Positions 18,752 to 28,277 of a stretch of 64,000 bases of DNA are shown piece by piece. The DNA comes from Exiguobacterium alkaliphilum 12/1. GTDB lineage: Bacteria; Bacillota; Bacilli; Exiguobacteriales; Exiguobacteriaceae. The stretch is from the NCBI RefSeq assembly GCF_000714435.1, contig NZ_JJMW01000041.1:186001-250000 (forward strand), read 5' to 3'. Each line of letters opens with the position of its first letter. Within the stretch, counting starts at the first letter, position 1. Both the position numbers and the translations under genes were made by a program. The notes below the pieces were generated by a model. The model was not told the DNA's origin, did no database searches, and saw nothing but the letters and a program-made list of their open reading frames with translations.

Positions 18752-19605
18752 GTCTCACTCGACCCGTTCACGAAGAACGTAATCAACTCCCGCTCTTCCT
18801 CATTGACCGTCCGACCGACCTTCTGTTCGTACTGAGCCGTCATCACCGCTTCATTTCCCGGGAAATCTAACGCCAAATGCGCCAATTCGCGCAACATGTC
18901 ACGGTCTTTTTCAAACGCTTCACGGGATACGACTTCCCCATGCGACCACACGTACACGTCCGCATCGAACCGGTCGAGCAGGTCGAGCAACCGGAGCGTC
19001 GCTTCTGCCGTCATGCGCCAGGACGGGGCGTACAGGTTCGCATAGAGTGCGTCGCCTAGAAACAAAACTTTCTCCTCCGGGATATAGGCGACGACCGAGT
19101 CGGCCGCATGGTCCCCACCGACGTGTTTCAAGACGACGTGGACGCCACCGAGATCGAGCGTGAGCGTGTCATCGAACGTGACCGTCGGCAAGACGACGCG
19201 CATCGTCCGTTCCGTACCGAACTCGAGACGGATGGCATCGGCACAGAACGGGATCTCGATTCCGCTTTTGACGCGTTCGTCGAGCGAGGCATCGTCCCAT
19301 TCATAGGGCAAGAGACGCGCCATCCGGTTTTTCGTGTCCGTGCTCGCGATCGAGACGAGACCCGTCAAGGCCGAGAGCCCGAAAATATGGTCCCAATGCC
19401 AGTGCGTCAGCGCGACGAGCGTCGGTCGCTTTAGACCTTCGGCATCCATTGCGGCGAATAAGTCGTTCGCATGGGACTCCGAGTTCCCGGCGTCGATTAA
19501 GAGTGTATGTGTTTCCCCCACAACGACGCCTAGGATGGGGCGATCGGTCTCGGCCACGGGCGTCATGTACCAAAATCGAGGTGAGTGAGGAATGAATGTC
19601 TGCAT
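18748..19605 (-). CDS. MBL-fold metallo-hydrolase
   Basis: A 285-residue member of the metallo-beta-lactamase superfamily. The zinc motif HWHWDH lies near residues 68-73, the second-shell GGDHAADSVV near 163, an Asp in FLGDALY and a late His in WSHGEV, so both metal sites look complete. Family members hydrolyse thioesters, lactones or phosphoesters; the substrate is unknown. The ATG follows AAGGAGAGG and lies 14 bases after the stop of the c-di-GMP gene, in an apparent operon. Confidence 0.85.
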   Translation of the reverse strand: MQTFIPHSPRFWYMTPVAETDRPILGVVVGETHTLLIDAGNSESHANDLFAAMDAEGLKRPTLVALTHWHWDHIFGLSALTGLVSIASTDTKNRMARLLPYEWDDASLDERVKSGIEIPFCADAIRLEFGTERTMRVVLPTVTFDDTLTLDLGGVHVVLKHVGGDHAADSVVAYIPEEKVLFLGDALYANLYAPSWRMTAEATLRLLDLLDRFDADVYVWSHGEVVSREAFEKDRDMLRELAHLALDFPGNEAVMTAQYEQKVGRTVNEEERELITFFVNGSSET

Positions 19606-19619
19606 GTGTGATCCTCTCC

Positions 19620-22600
19620 TTATTGGTCGTCTTTAAATGAATCATAAATATAAAACCCGTCGCCCCCACCATTTTTGGCGACATACATCGCCGCGTCCGA
19701 GTGATGGATGAGCTCATCGAGCGAGGTGAGCCCGCTCGACGAATAGGCGATGCCGATGCTCGCGGACAGACGGAGCACCAACTCGTTCCCGACCATCATT
19801 TCCTGGGAAATGAGCGTTGCTAGTTGCTCGAAGTCCGCTTGTGCGAGTTGTTCCGTTTCCAAGACAATCAAAAACTCGTCCCCGGCGAACCGATACGCCT
19901 TGCCGTCATGAAACTGACTGAACGAACGGATCCGTTTCGCCGTCTCGACGAGCACTTCATCCCCGACGAGGTGACCGTGTGTGTCGTTGATCCGTTTGAA
20001 ATCGTCTAAGTCGATGAACAGGAGCGCGACGGCTTGTTTCCGATTCATCTTTTGACGCAAGTCTGCCATGAGCGAATGGCGATTGCCGAGCTTTGTCAGG
20101 CCGTCTTTCGTAATCAGCTCGATGACTTCCTGATGTTTGCGCTCGCGGCGAATCTCGTTCTCCATCCAACGGGTCACGAGTAAAATCGTGTCCGTCATCT
20201 CTTGAATGGCGACCTGGTCGATCACATCCTCAAAGCTGCCCTGTTCCGTGAGGAAGACGAGCCAGCCGAACGTCTTGCCCTCATTGACGAGCGGCAAGCT
20301 GATCATTCCCGAGAATTCGATTGTATCGATGACGAGCTCGGCCCGCTCCAGCTTTTGGTGACCGTGCTTCGCTAACGCTTCGATTCGCTCATACGTGCCC
20401 TCCGTCCAATCGAGCATGGTGTCCCCGTCACTCGACCACGTCTTATAACCACTTTCAGTGGAGAAGGCGATCGCATGCGAATACCCCATCCATTCCCGCA
20501 ACACGGTCTGAATCCGTTTTAGCTTCTCCGGGAAGGAGGCGTGGAGCGCGGTCACTTCATATAGCGACTCGAGCGTCTGTTGCCGTCTCGTGCCGGCACG
20601 CACCTGCTCGCTCAGTTCAATCTCGGCCATCACCCAGCGGGCAAAATCTTCGAGCGTCCGAACCCCTTCCTCGTCGAACGGCCGCGGTGTCTCGTCCGTG
20701 ACGCAGAGCGTCCCGATGGCGTGTCCGCTGCGTGTGACGAGCGGGACACCGGCATAAAACCCTAGCCCTTCAAGAACCGGATTCCCGCTCGTCGGTTCCG
20801 TCGCTTGGACGTCTTCTAACACGAGATTCGTTCGACTCGTGACGACGCGGTCACAGAGCGTCCATTTTCGTTCGACGTACGGTGCGATTTTTTCCCCGTG
20901 ACACGATTTGATCCACTGCTGGTCCGTCGTCAAAATCGAGATGAGCGCGGTCGGCATATCGAGTGTCTGGGCGACGAGACGGCTGATTCGGTCATATCGT
21001 TCTTCCCGTGGCGAATGTAAAATTTCAAGGCGTAAAATCGCCTTCAACCGCTCCGTCTCGTTCTCGTCGAGTGAAGTGATTGCCTGTTGTCGCCCCGATA
21101 ACCCATGGCGCAGCGCCGCATGATGATGCTCGAGCGCATTCAGCGCCGCGTGCAAGTCGGCCGGCGGCAGCGGGCGGCTAAAGAAGTAACCTTGGACTTC
21201 GTCACAGCCGAGGCGCTCGATCGCACGATACTGCGCTTCGGTCTCCACCCCTTCAGCTGTCACTTCTAGGTTGAGTTTCTTGGCGAGCGAGACGATCAAT
21301 TTGACGATCTCGTATTCCTTTAAGCCGTTGTCTTGATCGAGCTGACTGATGAACGACCGGTCAATCTTGATGCCGTTGATATCGAACAGTTTTAAATAAT
21401 TGAGGGACGAATAACTGACACCAAAGTCGTCAATCAAGATACGAAACCCTTTTTCTTTTAAGTAATCAACCGTCTGGATCCCGACGAGCGGCTCCTGCAT
21501 GAGTGTGTGCTCGGTGATTTCAAACTCGAACTGTTCCGGCGAAAGCCCGTGCGATGCCAAGACGGTGAGCACGTTCCGCATATACGGTTGACGGAAGACG
21601 ACCGGTGACACGTTGATGGCGACACGGCGCCCCTCGAACAAGGCCGGGGCCTCGGTCATATCCCGACAGACGCGGTCGACGACGAAGGCGGTGACGTCCT
21701 CAATCAAGAGCGATTTTTCGGCAATCGTGACGAACGATTCGGGCGAGACGTTCCCGAGCAACGCGCTATGCCATCGCACGAGCGCCTCGAAATGAATCGT
21801 CCCATCATGGCAGCTGACTCGCGGTTGATAGACGACACGCAACTCGTTCGCTTTCAATCCTTTGACGAGCTCGGTCTCCATCGTCATCTCGTCAATGTAA
21901 TGTTGGACGTAATCGTCCTTCTCATAGATGCGAATCATTTGCTTTCCGGCCTGCCTCGCTTCGAGCAGTGCCGTCGATGCGTTCATGATGACGCGGTCGG
22001 CATCCTCGTACCCGGTGCTCAGCCCGATACAGCCGGACAACGTGAACTCAGTGCCTCCCACCTCATACGTGTAGTCAGCGATGGCTTCGAGCAATCGTTC
22101 CGCATGCTCGAACGCCGTCTCGATGTGCGTGTCCGGCAAGACGGCGATGAAGTCTTCCCCGTCGACTCGTCCAATCATCGAACCGGTCGGCAATAGCTCC
22201 GCTAGGCGGCGCGTCATCTCTTTAATCAAATGGTGTGACGACTCGACCCCTTGCAGCGACAAGACGATTTTGAACCGGTTGATATGGAGGCGCATGACGC
22301 TCGCCATGTCACGTTCCGTCGTATGTTCAAACAGCTTCTCGAGCTCGAGCTTCACTTTCATCAAGTTCGGCATCCCGGTCAAATAATCGATGTGCTCAAT
22401 GCTCGACAACAGCTTCAGCTCGGCCTCTTCGGACAGGTCGGTCGTCAAGCCGAGGACGTAACAGACGTCACCGGCCACGTTCTCAATCGGCATGAGGACC
22501 GATGAGGCGAAACGTGCCGTGTTGGATTCGATGTTCATCTTCGACATGAAATAGACCGGCTCACTCGTCTCGATGACGGTATCGTAATGATGAATCAACT

Positions 22601-22799
22601 CCTCGGCCACATCAGCTGCGTACATGTCGTGCAAATAGCGTCCGGCCACGTCGTCTGGGAGCATCGAGGCACGCTTCCCTTGCTCACTGACGCGGACGTA
22701 TCGATAGCCTTCCGGGGTCACTTCCATTAAAAACACCATGCGATATAAACGAACGAATACATCAAACAAGTAATGCGGGTCGGCCTTCATCTGCTTCAT
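19620..22799 (-). CDS. Tripartite c-di-GMP protein: PAS-GGDEF(degenerate)-EAL-GAF-GAF-GGDEF
   Basis: A 1059-residue soluble protein. A PAS-like domain (1-125) is followed by a GGDEF domain (130-295) whose motif is degenerate (DGEDF at 213-217), then an EAL phosphodiesterase domain (305-560) with EALVRW at 338, NVS near 396, DDFGVSYSS at 457 and EGVET, all key residues kept. Next come one clear GAF (600-735) and a second GAF-like region (740-890). It ends with a second GGDEF (895-1052) carrying AGDEF at 972-976, a variant known to be active, without an RxxD I-site. It may both make and cleave c-di-GMP. The ATG follows GGAGG. Confidence 0.9.
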   Translation of the reverse strand: MKQMKADPHYLFDVFVRLYRMVFLMEVTPEGYRYVRVSEQGKRASMLPDDVAGRYLHDMYAADVAEELIHHYDTVIETSEPVYFMSKMNIESNTARFASSVLMPIENVAGDVCYVLGLTTDLSEEAELKLLSSIEHIDYLTGMPNLMKVKLELEKLFEHTTERDMASVMRLHINRFKIVLSLQGVESSHHLIKEMTRRLAELLPTGSMIGRVDGEDFIAVLPDTHIETAFEHAERLLEAIADYTYEVGGTEFTLSGCIGLSTGYEDADRVIMNASTALLEARQAGKQMIRIYEKDDYVQHYIDEMTMETELVKGLKANELRVVYQPRVSCHDGTIHFEALVRWHSALLGNVSPESFVTIAEKSLLIEDVTAFVVDRVCRDMTEAPALFEGRRVAINVSPVVFRQPYMRNVLTVLASHGLSPEQFEFEITEHTLMQEPLVGIQTVDYLKEKGFRILIDDFGVSYSSLNYLKLFDINGIKIDRSFISQLDQDNGLKEYEIVKLIVSLAKKLNLEVTAEGVETEAQYRAIERLGCDEVQGYFFSRPLPPADLHAALNALEHHHAALRHGLSGRQQAITSLDENETERLKAILRLEILHSPREERYDRISRLVAQTLDMPTALISILTTDQQWIKSCHGEKIAPYVERKWTLCDRVVTSRTNLVLEDVQATEPTSGNPVLEGLGFYAGVPLVTRSGHAIGTLCVTDETPRPFDEEGVRTLEDFARWVMAEIELSEQVRAGTRRQQTLESLYEVTALHASFPEKLKRIQTVLREWMGYSHAIAFSTESGYKTWSSDGDTMLDWTEGTYERIEALAKHGHQKLERAELVIDTIEFSGMISLPLVNEGKTFGWLVFLTEQGSFEDVIDQVAIQEMTDTILLVTRWMENEIRRERKHQEVIELITKDGLTKLGNRHSLMADLRQKMNRKQAVALLFIDLDDFKRINDTHGHLVGDEVLVETAKRIRSFSQFHDGKAYRFAGDEFLIVLETEQLAQADFEQLATLISQEMMVGNELVLRLSASIGIAYSSSGLTSLDELIHHSDAAMYVAKNGGGDGFYIYDSFKDDQ

Positions 22800-22833
22800 A
22801 CGTTACCTCCATGCGATTTCTGTTGACTCTAGT

Positions 22834-22848
22834 GTAGAACTTTTCTAC
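22834..22848 (-). promoter_or_regulatory. Small inverted repeat upstream of the tripartite c-di-GMP gene
   Basis: GTAGAA, three bases, TTCTAC lies 35 bases before the start codon. It could be an operator; the arms are short. Confidence 0.3.
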
Positions 22849-22904
22849 CCGTTTGTTCACAAATCCGTTCAAAAAAAGGGAAAGTGTTTTTTACTCAGAG
22901 CATA

Positions 22905-22923
22905 CAAAAACGGGTAAAGATAA
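22905..22923 (+). promoter_or_regulatory. Upstream box shared by the two paralogous small membrane genes (copy 1)
   Basis: CAAAAACGGGTAAAGATAA begins 51 bases before the start of the small membrane gene. An almost identical box occurs at 28864-28882 before its paralogue. The GGGTAA core resembles a sigma-B -10, but no -35 at the correct distance is seen. Confidence 0.45.
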
Positions 22924-22955
22924 CTGAATCAAGTCTTGAAACGAGGTGAGCCATC

Positions 22956-23267
22956 ATGATCAGTCGAAACGTCTATCCGCAGACACGGCCCGGCAAATGG
23001 TCGATCGGGTTGTTGCTCGCCGTCTTCCTCTTGTTGATTGTCGCCACCGTCAGCACGCAGTCCGCTCAACCGTTCAACACCGGCACGCTGTTCGACAATA
23101 CGTGGGCAGCCGCCGCCTCGATGACGGCGTTCGCCGCAGCGATCGGTGCGTTCTTTGTCGGGCTGTACACGACTCTTCGCAATCAAGAGCGGGCAGCTTC
23201 CGTGTTCTTCACCGTGCTACTCGGCGGTCTCGTCGTCTTGTTCGTGCTCTTCCAACTGTTCGCCTAA
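22956..23267 (+). CDS. Small three-helix membrane protein, unknown (paralogue 1)
   Basis: A 103-residue protein with three predicted membrane helices (about 16-33, 52-72, 80-102). I know no family for it. It is clearly related to the protein at 28921: both start with P-x-T-x-x-GKWSI and share MT-F, GAF, a basic-acidic loop with Glu, VFF and VLG/LLG in the last two helices. The ATG follows GAGGTGAG. It is transcribed alone, divergent from the c-di-GMP gene. No function can be inferred beyond a membrane location. Confidence 0.75.
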   Translation: MISRNVYPQTRPGKWSIGLLLAVFLLLIVATVSTQSAQPFNTGTLFDNTWAAAASMTAFAAAIGAFFVGLYTTLRNQERAASVFFTVLLGGLVVLFVLFQLFA

Positions 23268-23270
23268 ACG

Positions 23271-23309
23271 AAGACGCCCCTTCCTGATAAGAGAAGGAGC
23301 GTCTTGTTA
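23271..23309. terminator. Bidirectional terminator between small membrane and LLM genes
   Basis: AAGACGC-CCCTTC and GAAGG-GCGTCTT arms with one mismatch (23271-23283 and 23293-23305). Short T-rich stretches follow on both strands. Confidence 0.7.
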
Positions 23310-24299
23310 TAGTAATTCGTTCGCGAGCAAACGATAGACGTTCAAGCGGTCGGACTGCTGGTGTTGGATGCTGCAAATCATCGCCTCGTCAAACCCGTAA
23401 CGGACCGACTCCTCTTGAAGTTGGGTCGCAATCTGTTTCGGCGTCCCGACGAGGTGGATGGCCCGGTTGTTCGCGATGTGAATCTTGTCGACCTCGGTGA
23501 GCGGGTACTCGTGCGCCGCTTCCGGACTCATCAGCTGGCGCAATTGGCCACGCATCAAGAAGAGACGAGACAAGTCGGACGGACGGGCCAAATATTCCGC
23601 CTCCTCTTCTGTCTCGGCCGTCGTGACGAGATACGTCACGTTGATGTCCGGCTTCTCCATGAAAGCAGACGGACGAAAGTTATGGCGATAGGCGTCGAGT
23701 GCGTCCGTGCTCAATTCCCCGTTGAAAAATTGCGCGAACGAATAACCGACGCCCATCCGCCCGGCTTGGACAGCACTGTTCCCACTCGACCCGAGGAGCC
23801 AAGCCTCAGGGCGCGTCACACCGGTCGGCGCGGCCGGCGTGTGTTTATACCAACGCTCTTCCGGCGTCTCGTCATTGATGAGTTGGAGCGTCGTCGCTAA
23901 TTTTTCATACAATCCGTCCATCATCGGCTTTTGACCTTGTGACATCGCATAAATCGCATTCGCATCCCCGCCCGGCGCCCGTCCGACGCCAAAGTCGATG
24001 CGGCCTGGCGCGAGTGCGCTCAGCGTCTTAAACACCTCGGCCATCTTAAGTGGGGAATAGTGCATCATCATGATGCCGCCCGAGCCGAGCCGAATCCGCT
24101 CCGTTTTGGCCGCGATATACGCACTGATAACCTCTGGTGCCGAGCTCGCAAACGACATACCGCCGTGGTGTTCAGCCATCCACATGCGGTGATAGCCGAG
24201 CTCTTCACCTAGTTGCGCGAGTTCGACGGCGCTCGTCAACGCATGTTTTGACGTATGGCCAGACGTGACCGGTGCTTGATCGAGTATGCTTAATCTCAT
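23307..24299 (-). CDS. LLM-class flavin-dependent monooxygenase-like oxidoreductase
   Basis: A 330-residue member of the bacterial luciferase-like family, flavin-binding TIM barrels that act with reduced FMN. Typical segments are MWMAEHHGG near residue 40, RIRLGSGGIMMMHYSPL near 70, RIDFGVGRAPGGD near 102 and WLLGSSGNSA near 166; the last two are diagnostic of the YceB/YtmO-type group. The substrate is unknown. I choose the ATG at 24299, eight bases after GGAGAG, over the ATG six bases upstream that nearly touches the ribosome site. Confidence 0.87.
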   Translation of the reverse strand: MRLSILDQAPVTSGHTSKHALTSAVELAQLGEELGYHRMWMAEHHGGMSFASSAPEVISAYIAAKTERIRLGSGGIMMMHYSPLKMAEVFKTLSALAPGRIDFGVGRAPGGDANAIYAMSQGQKPMMDGLYEKLATTLQLINDETPEERWYKHTPAAPTGVTRPEAWLLGSSGNSAVQAGRMGVGYSFAQFFNGELSTDALDAYRHNFRPSAFMEKPDINVTYLVTTAETEEEAEYLARPSDLSRLFLMRGQLRQLMSPEAAHEYPLTEVDKIHIANNRAIHLVGTPKQIATQLQEESVRYGFDEAMICSIQHQQSDRLNVYRLLANELL

Positions 24300-24439
24300 G
24301 TTCATCTCTCCGCTTCTATTATATATGCTGAATATCTCGAATTTGTAACACTCGCCGTCATCATACTAAAGTGAGGCCGAGAATACGAATCGTACGCTCA
24401 TGAGACCGTTCATTTTTTTCTGAAAATTGCAACGGATTG

Positions 24440-24469
24440 TTGTCCGTCATGCTTTCCCTTCTCTATAAT
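24440..24469 (+). promoter_or_regulatory. Promoter of the YjiH-family gene
   Basis: TTGTCC (24440-24445), 18 bases, TATAAT (24464-24469), about 95 bases before the start codon. Confidence 0.55.
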
Positions 24470-24506
24470 GAATGAGAAGAACACATTCCTTCATCGTCAT
24501 ACCGTC

Positions 24507-24527
24507 TCGCGTGATGGGGACACGCGA
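24507..24527 (+). other. Hairpin in the 5' leader of the YjiH-family gene
   Basis: TCGCGTG, seven-base loop, TCGCGTG-complementary CACGCGA. It is a strong stem in the roughly 90-base leader. No T-run follows, so it is not a terminator; the role is unknown. Confidence 0.4.
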
Positions 24528-24564
24528 AGACATACTACACTCTCGGGGAAAAGGGGTATTCACT

Positions 24565-25942
24565 ATGAATCAACCACCAAACAGGACGAACGAAGACAAT
24601 CCATCGTTTACGTCCAACGATTTTTTGAAATTTATCATCCCGTCTCTAATCGGTCTCATGTTTTTCATCGTCCCGATTCCGACGGACGACGGCTTTACCA
24701 TCCCGGTCGCCTTCTTATCGAACCAACTCATCGACTTGATTGGCGACGTCGTACCGACACTTGCTGTCATCATGATGGGCCTCTCGGTGCTCGGGTCGCT
24801 ATGGACGTATTTGGCCAAACCGGCGTTCGTCTTGGAGCGTCCGCACTTCAATTCGTTGTTGAACGTCACACCGTTTTGGTTCGCCATGCGCGTCGTCGGG
24901 TTCATCGCCGGTGTCATGACACTTCTCGTCCTCGGCCCTGAGATGATCACGTCCGAGTTCACGGGTGGGCTACTCCTTTACGATTTGATTCCAATCTTGT
25001 TCGCGACGTTCCTCTTTGCCGGCATGTTGCTCCCGCTCCTCTTGAACTTCGGGTTGCTCGAGTTCGTCGGGACGATGCTCATCAAAGTCATGCGTCCGCT
25101 CTTCAAGCTCCCGGGCCGGGCCTCGCTCGACTCGCTCGCATCATGGGTCGGGGATGCGACGATTGGGATTCTGTTGACGACGAAACAGTACGAGAACGGC
25201 TACTATACGAAGCGAGAAGCCGCCGTCATCGCGACGACGTTCTCGGTCGTCTCAATCACGTTCACGATCGTCATCTTGTCGTACATGGAACTCGATGCCT
25301 ACTTCCTACAGTATTACGGAGCGATCGTCATCTCAGGTATCGTCGCGGCCCTCATCATGCCGCGGATCTATCCGCTCTCGAAAAAAGCGGACACGCCGTA
25401 TGAAGGGACGGAACTGAAGCCGGAAGAGCCGGTTCCAGCAAACGTGTCGATGCCGAAGTGGGCGCTTCGCCAAGCGCTCCTCAAGTCGCAATCGAGTAAG
25501 AGCTTTGGTGCCACGCTGAAGGACGGCTTCCAAAACGTGCTCGACATGTGGCTCGGCATCTTGCCGATCGTCATGGCCGTCGGGACGATCGCGCTCGTCA
25601 TCGCGGAGTATACGCCGCTCTTCACGATTCTCGGCAAGCCGTTCGAACCGATTTTGATGTTGCTCCAAGTACCGGAAGCCGAAGCCGCCGCCCAGACGAT
25701 GGTCGTCGGGTTCGCCGACATGTTCTTGCCGGCCGTACTCGGCAGCGGCATCGAGAGTGAGATGACGCGCTTCATCATCGCGACCGTATCGGTCACCCAG
25801 CTCATCTTCATGTCCGAAGTCGGGGGGGCTGCTCCTCGGCTCGAAACTGCCAATCTCATTCGTCGACCTCGTCCTCATCTTCTTGCTCCGGACGTTTATC
25901 ACGCTCCCGATTATCGTCGGGATCGCCCATTTGGTCTTTTGA
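24565..25942 (+). CDS. YjiH-family membrane protein, frameshifted near the C-terminus
   Basis: A polytopic membrane protein with nucleoside-recognition (Gate) type domains, like B. subtilis YjiH; the transported compound is unknown. The start is the ATG at 24565 after AAGGGG. A run of seven G at 25822-25828, just after MSEVG, throws the frame: as written the reading runs to 25992 through the terminator. Reading six G restores GGLLLGSKLPISFVDL and a final membrane helix, ending at 25942, six bases before the hairpin, for 458 residues. This is a recent mutation, a phase-variable tract or a sequencing error. Confidence 0.8.
25822..25828 (+). repeat. G7 homopolymer causing the frameshift
   Basis: Seven consecutive G where the family reading frame needs six (or nine). 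Such tracts slip during replication and are also prone to base-calling errors. Confidence 0.9.
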
Positions 25943-25947
25943 CGACA

Positions 25948-25988
25948 AACGCCTCTTCTCGTATTTCCTGGGAAGAGGCGTTGTTTGT
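25948..25988 (+). terminator. Terminator of the YjiH-family gene
   Basis: AACGCCTCTTC and GAAGAGGCGTT arms around a 13-base loop, then GTTTGT. Its position just after 25942 supports the corrected stop codon. Confidence 0.8.
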
Positions 25989-26014
25989 ATAATGAATGAA
26001 AAGGAGGGATCGGT

Positions 26015-26659
26015 GTGGAAGAGCATTTTGCCGGACAACTCGAGACAGCGAAGAAGGGCTATGCGGGCATCGTCAATCCGCAAGCTTATGTAGACGACCG
26101 GTATCACGGCCATTGGAACGTGAAGGAAGAGAAACGCATCGACGGGGTGACCCCACTTCTTCAACGCGCGTTTAACGGCGGGAAGAACAACTGCACGCTC
26201 ACATCCATCACAGCCATTTTTCGCTACTACCGTGATCACGGCTACACGAACATCCCCGACGACCCGTTCGTCATTCAACAAGACGCTCGAGCGATTGCGA
26301 TTGAATATCAGTTCAAAGACGAGAAAGGCACGCCTCCGACACGAATTGCGACGATCGTGACGAAACTTTGGGAGCGGTACGGCTATAAGGGACGCGGCAG
26401 TTCGCGCTACTTATGGAAATGGTCGACGTTCGAGCGCGAGCTCCTCGCTAACCGTCCGTTCATCTTGAATATGGCGAACGGGTTCTATAAAAATCATTCG
26501 GTCACGGGCATCGGCTATGTCATTTATAAAAAGCCCGGCTACGCTGACGTCGTCTTGCTCGAAGTGCTCGACAACCGCTCCGAGGACGTCCGTTACATCG
26601 ACTTCAACGAGTTCAATTTTTGGGGCAGCATCACGCGCGTCTATCCGCCTGCGAAGTAA
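26015..26659 (+). CDS. C39-like papain-fold protein without signal peptide
   Basis: A 214-residue protein with a C39-type cysteine-peptidase look. The Cys is in GGKNNCTLTSITAIFRYY near residue 60 and the His in YKNHSVTGIGYV near residue 160, with the usual conserved block between; a late Asp/Asn in LEVLDNRS could complete the triad. There is no signal peptide, membrane helix or adjacent ABC exporter, so a bacteriocin-processing role is unlikely. The start is GTG at 26015, six bases after AAGGAGGG. A TATAAT at 25988-25993 may be its -10. Function unknown. Confidence 0.65.
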   Translation: MEEHFAGQLETAKKGYAGIVNPQAYVDDRYHGHWNVKEEKRIDGVTPLLQRAFNGGKNNCTLTSITAIFRYYRDHGYTNIPDDPFVIQQDARAIAIEYQFKDEKGTPPTRIATIVTKLWERYGYKGRGSSRYLWKWSTFERELLANRPFILNMANGFYKNHSVTGIGYVIYKKPGYADVVLLEVLDNRSEDVRYIDFNEFNFWGSITRVYPPAK

Positions 26660-26663
26660 TCTT

Positions 26664-27470
26664 TCAGGAGAAGAAAATGTCTGCCTCCTGATGAATGTGC
26701 GCGCCGATTTTCAATAAGTGCTCCCGCTTCGCATATGCGCCGTGGTGCAGACCGTTCAAGTCGACGCCGTTGCCGAGGCCGACGAGCACTTCGGACGGTT
26801 TGAAGTGAAGACCGACCATCGGGATGCCCGCCGGATGAAGGCCGAGCTCGTAGACGGCGCTCGGATAGCCCGTGACCGTCCGTTTTTCGGTAAAGCCCGT
26901 CATGGCCACGCAGTTGTCGCGACCGAGCACGATGAGGTGGTCTGGACGGATGAGACGAATCGTCCGTTCTAAAAGCGCCAGCGAGTCGGGATGTTCCATC
27001 CAACGACGCCCGTCTCGAATCTGCCCCATTTGCCGATAAGTCGCATATTTGAAGAAGTCGACATGGATGGCGGACCCATCGTAAAACGATCGATCCATGC
27101 CTTCGAGTAACGCTTCAAGTTTCGCCCCGTCTGGCTTGCCGAACCAGCTCGTCGTCGCCCGCCCGGCCTCAAAATAGGCCGTTGCGTATTCAATTGTCGC
27201 GTCGAGGGCTGTCTCGTCCTCTAGATACGCTTCAAATGACTGGTCACGCCAATAGAATTTCTGCGCGTCGTCACTTCTGACTTTGCCGTCTCGTTCAAAG
27301 AATTCGCCGCGCGACGGGTTCGTGCCGATGGTCAGCCACTGGCCGTCTGTCGGCCGCCCGTACCAAAGGACGGGAGATGCCCCCTCAATCAGCTCCTTTT
27401 GAAACGGTGACGCCAAGAGCCGTTCTTGAAATCGAAGCGCGTCTTTTAATAAATTTCGTGCGTGCTCCAT
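26664..27470 (-). CDS. Uracil-DNA-glycosylase-fold-like protein, function uncertain
   Basis: A 268-residue soluble protein. [13 protein letters not shown] near residue 46 resembles the G-x-N-P motif of UDG-superfamily proteins, followed by [26 protein letters not shown] and a late VGLHFKPS where the second active-site motif would lie. The fit to a real glycosylase is weak and the catalytic residues are not certain. It converges on the C39-like gene with only four bases between stop codons and no clear terminator. The ATG lies behind AAGGGATG. It may be unrelated to DNA repair. Confidence 0.5.
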   Translation of the reverse strand: MEHARNLLKDALRFQERLLASPFQKELIEGASPVLWYGRPTDGQWLTIGTNPSRGEFFERDGKVRSDDAQKFYWRDQSFEAYLEDETALDATIEYATAYFEAGRATTSWFGKPDGAKLEALLEGMDRSFYDGSAIHVDFFKYATYRQMGQIRDGRRWMEHPDSLALLERTIRLIRPDHLIVLGRDNCVAMTGFTEKRTVTGYPSAVYELGLHPAGIPMVGLHFKPSEVLVGLGNGVDLNGLHHGAYAKREHLLKIGAHIHQEADIFFS

Positions 27471-27566
27471 CGTGTCACATCCCTTCTCTCCGTTCGTTTC
27501 CCGCTTTCGGCGGTATGTAAAATGCGTTATAGTGAGAAGACGAAGCCAAACAAAGGACGTGAATCG

Positions 27567-28277
27567 ATGCGTATCAATAAATTCATCAGTGAATCAGGCA
27601 AGGCGTCCCGCCGCCAAGCCGACCGTCTCGTCGAAGAGGGACGCGTCACCATCAACGGGAAGAAAGCGAAAATCGGCGACCAAGTGAAGCCTGGGGACGA
27701 AGTGCTCGTCAACGGCTCGGTCGCCCGTGTCGCCCGCAACAACGTCTACATCGCCGTCCATAAACCGGTCGGCATCACGAGTACGACGGAGAAGAAAGTG
27801 AAAGGCAACTTGGTCGACCTCGTCAACCATCCGCTCCGTATCTTCAACATCGGGCGCCTCGACAAAGACTCTGAGGGGCTCATCTTGATGACGAACGACG
27901 GCGATATCGTCAACGAGATCCTTCGCGCCGAGAACGAGCACGAGAAAGAGTATATCGTCTCGGTCGATAAGCCAATCACTCCAGAATTCGTCGAGCAGAT
28001 GGAGGCCGGCGTCAAGATTCTCGGGCAGAAGACGTTGCCGTGTAAAGTACACCAACTGTCGAAGTTCGACTTCAACATCACGCTCACGCAAGGACTCAAC
28101 CGTCAAATCCGTCGCATGTGCGAAGAGCTCGGGTACGAGGTGTACCGCTTGCAGCGCGTCCGCATCATGAACATCACGCTCGGCAAGCTCCCGCCAGGCC
28201 AATGGCGCGACCTTTCGAAGAAAGAGCGCGAGCAGTTGTTCCGTGAATTGAATTACGAACCGAAAGAATGGTATTAA
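27567..28277 (+). CDS. rluF: 23S rRNA pseudouridine synthase, RluF type
   Basis: A 236-residue enzyme that isomerises a uridine in 23S rRNA (position 2604 in E. coli RluF). An S4 RNA-binding domain (1-60) begins [20 protein letters not shown], and the catalytic Asp is in [12 protein letters not shown] near residue 104. The closing [18 protein letters not shown] is the standard RsuA/RluF motif. The start is the ATG at 27567 behind AAAGGACG; an in-frame codon 105 bases earlier has no ribosome site and would lack the conserved N-terminus. Confidence 0.93.
   Translation: MRINKFISESGKASRRQADRLVEEGRVTINGKKAKIGDQVKPGDEVLVNGSVARVARNNVYIAVHKPVGITSTTEKKVKGNLVDLVNHPLRIFNIGRLDKDSEGLILMTNDGDIVNEILRAENEHEKEYIVSVDKPITPEFVEQMEAGVKILGQKTLPCKVHQLSKFDFNITLTQGLNRQIRRMCEELGYEVYRLQRVRIMNITLGKLPPGQWRDLSKKEREQLFRELNYEPKEWY

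Noticed and set aside
22861-22923. Sigma-B promoter at the small membrane genes
   Set aside because: GGGTAA and GGGAAT fit the -10, but no GTTTAA-like hexamer lies 12-15 bases upstream in either copy.
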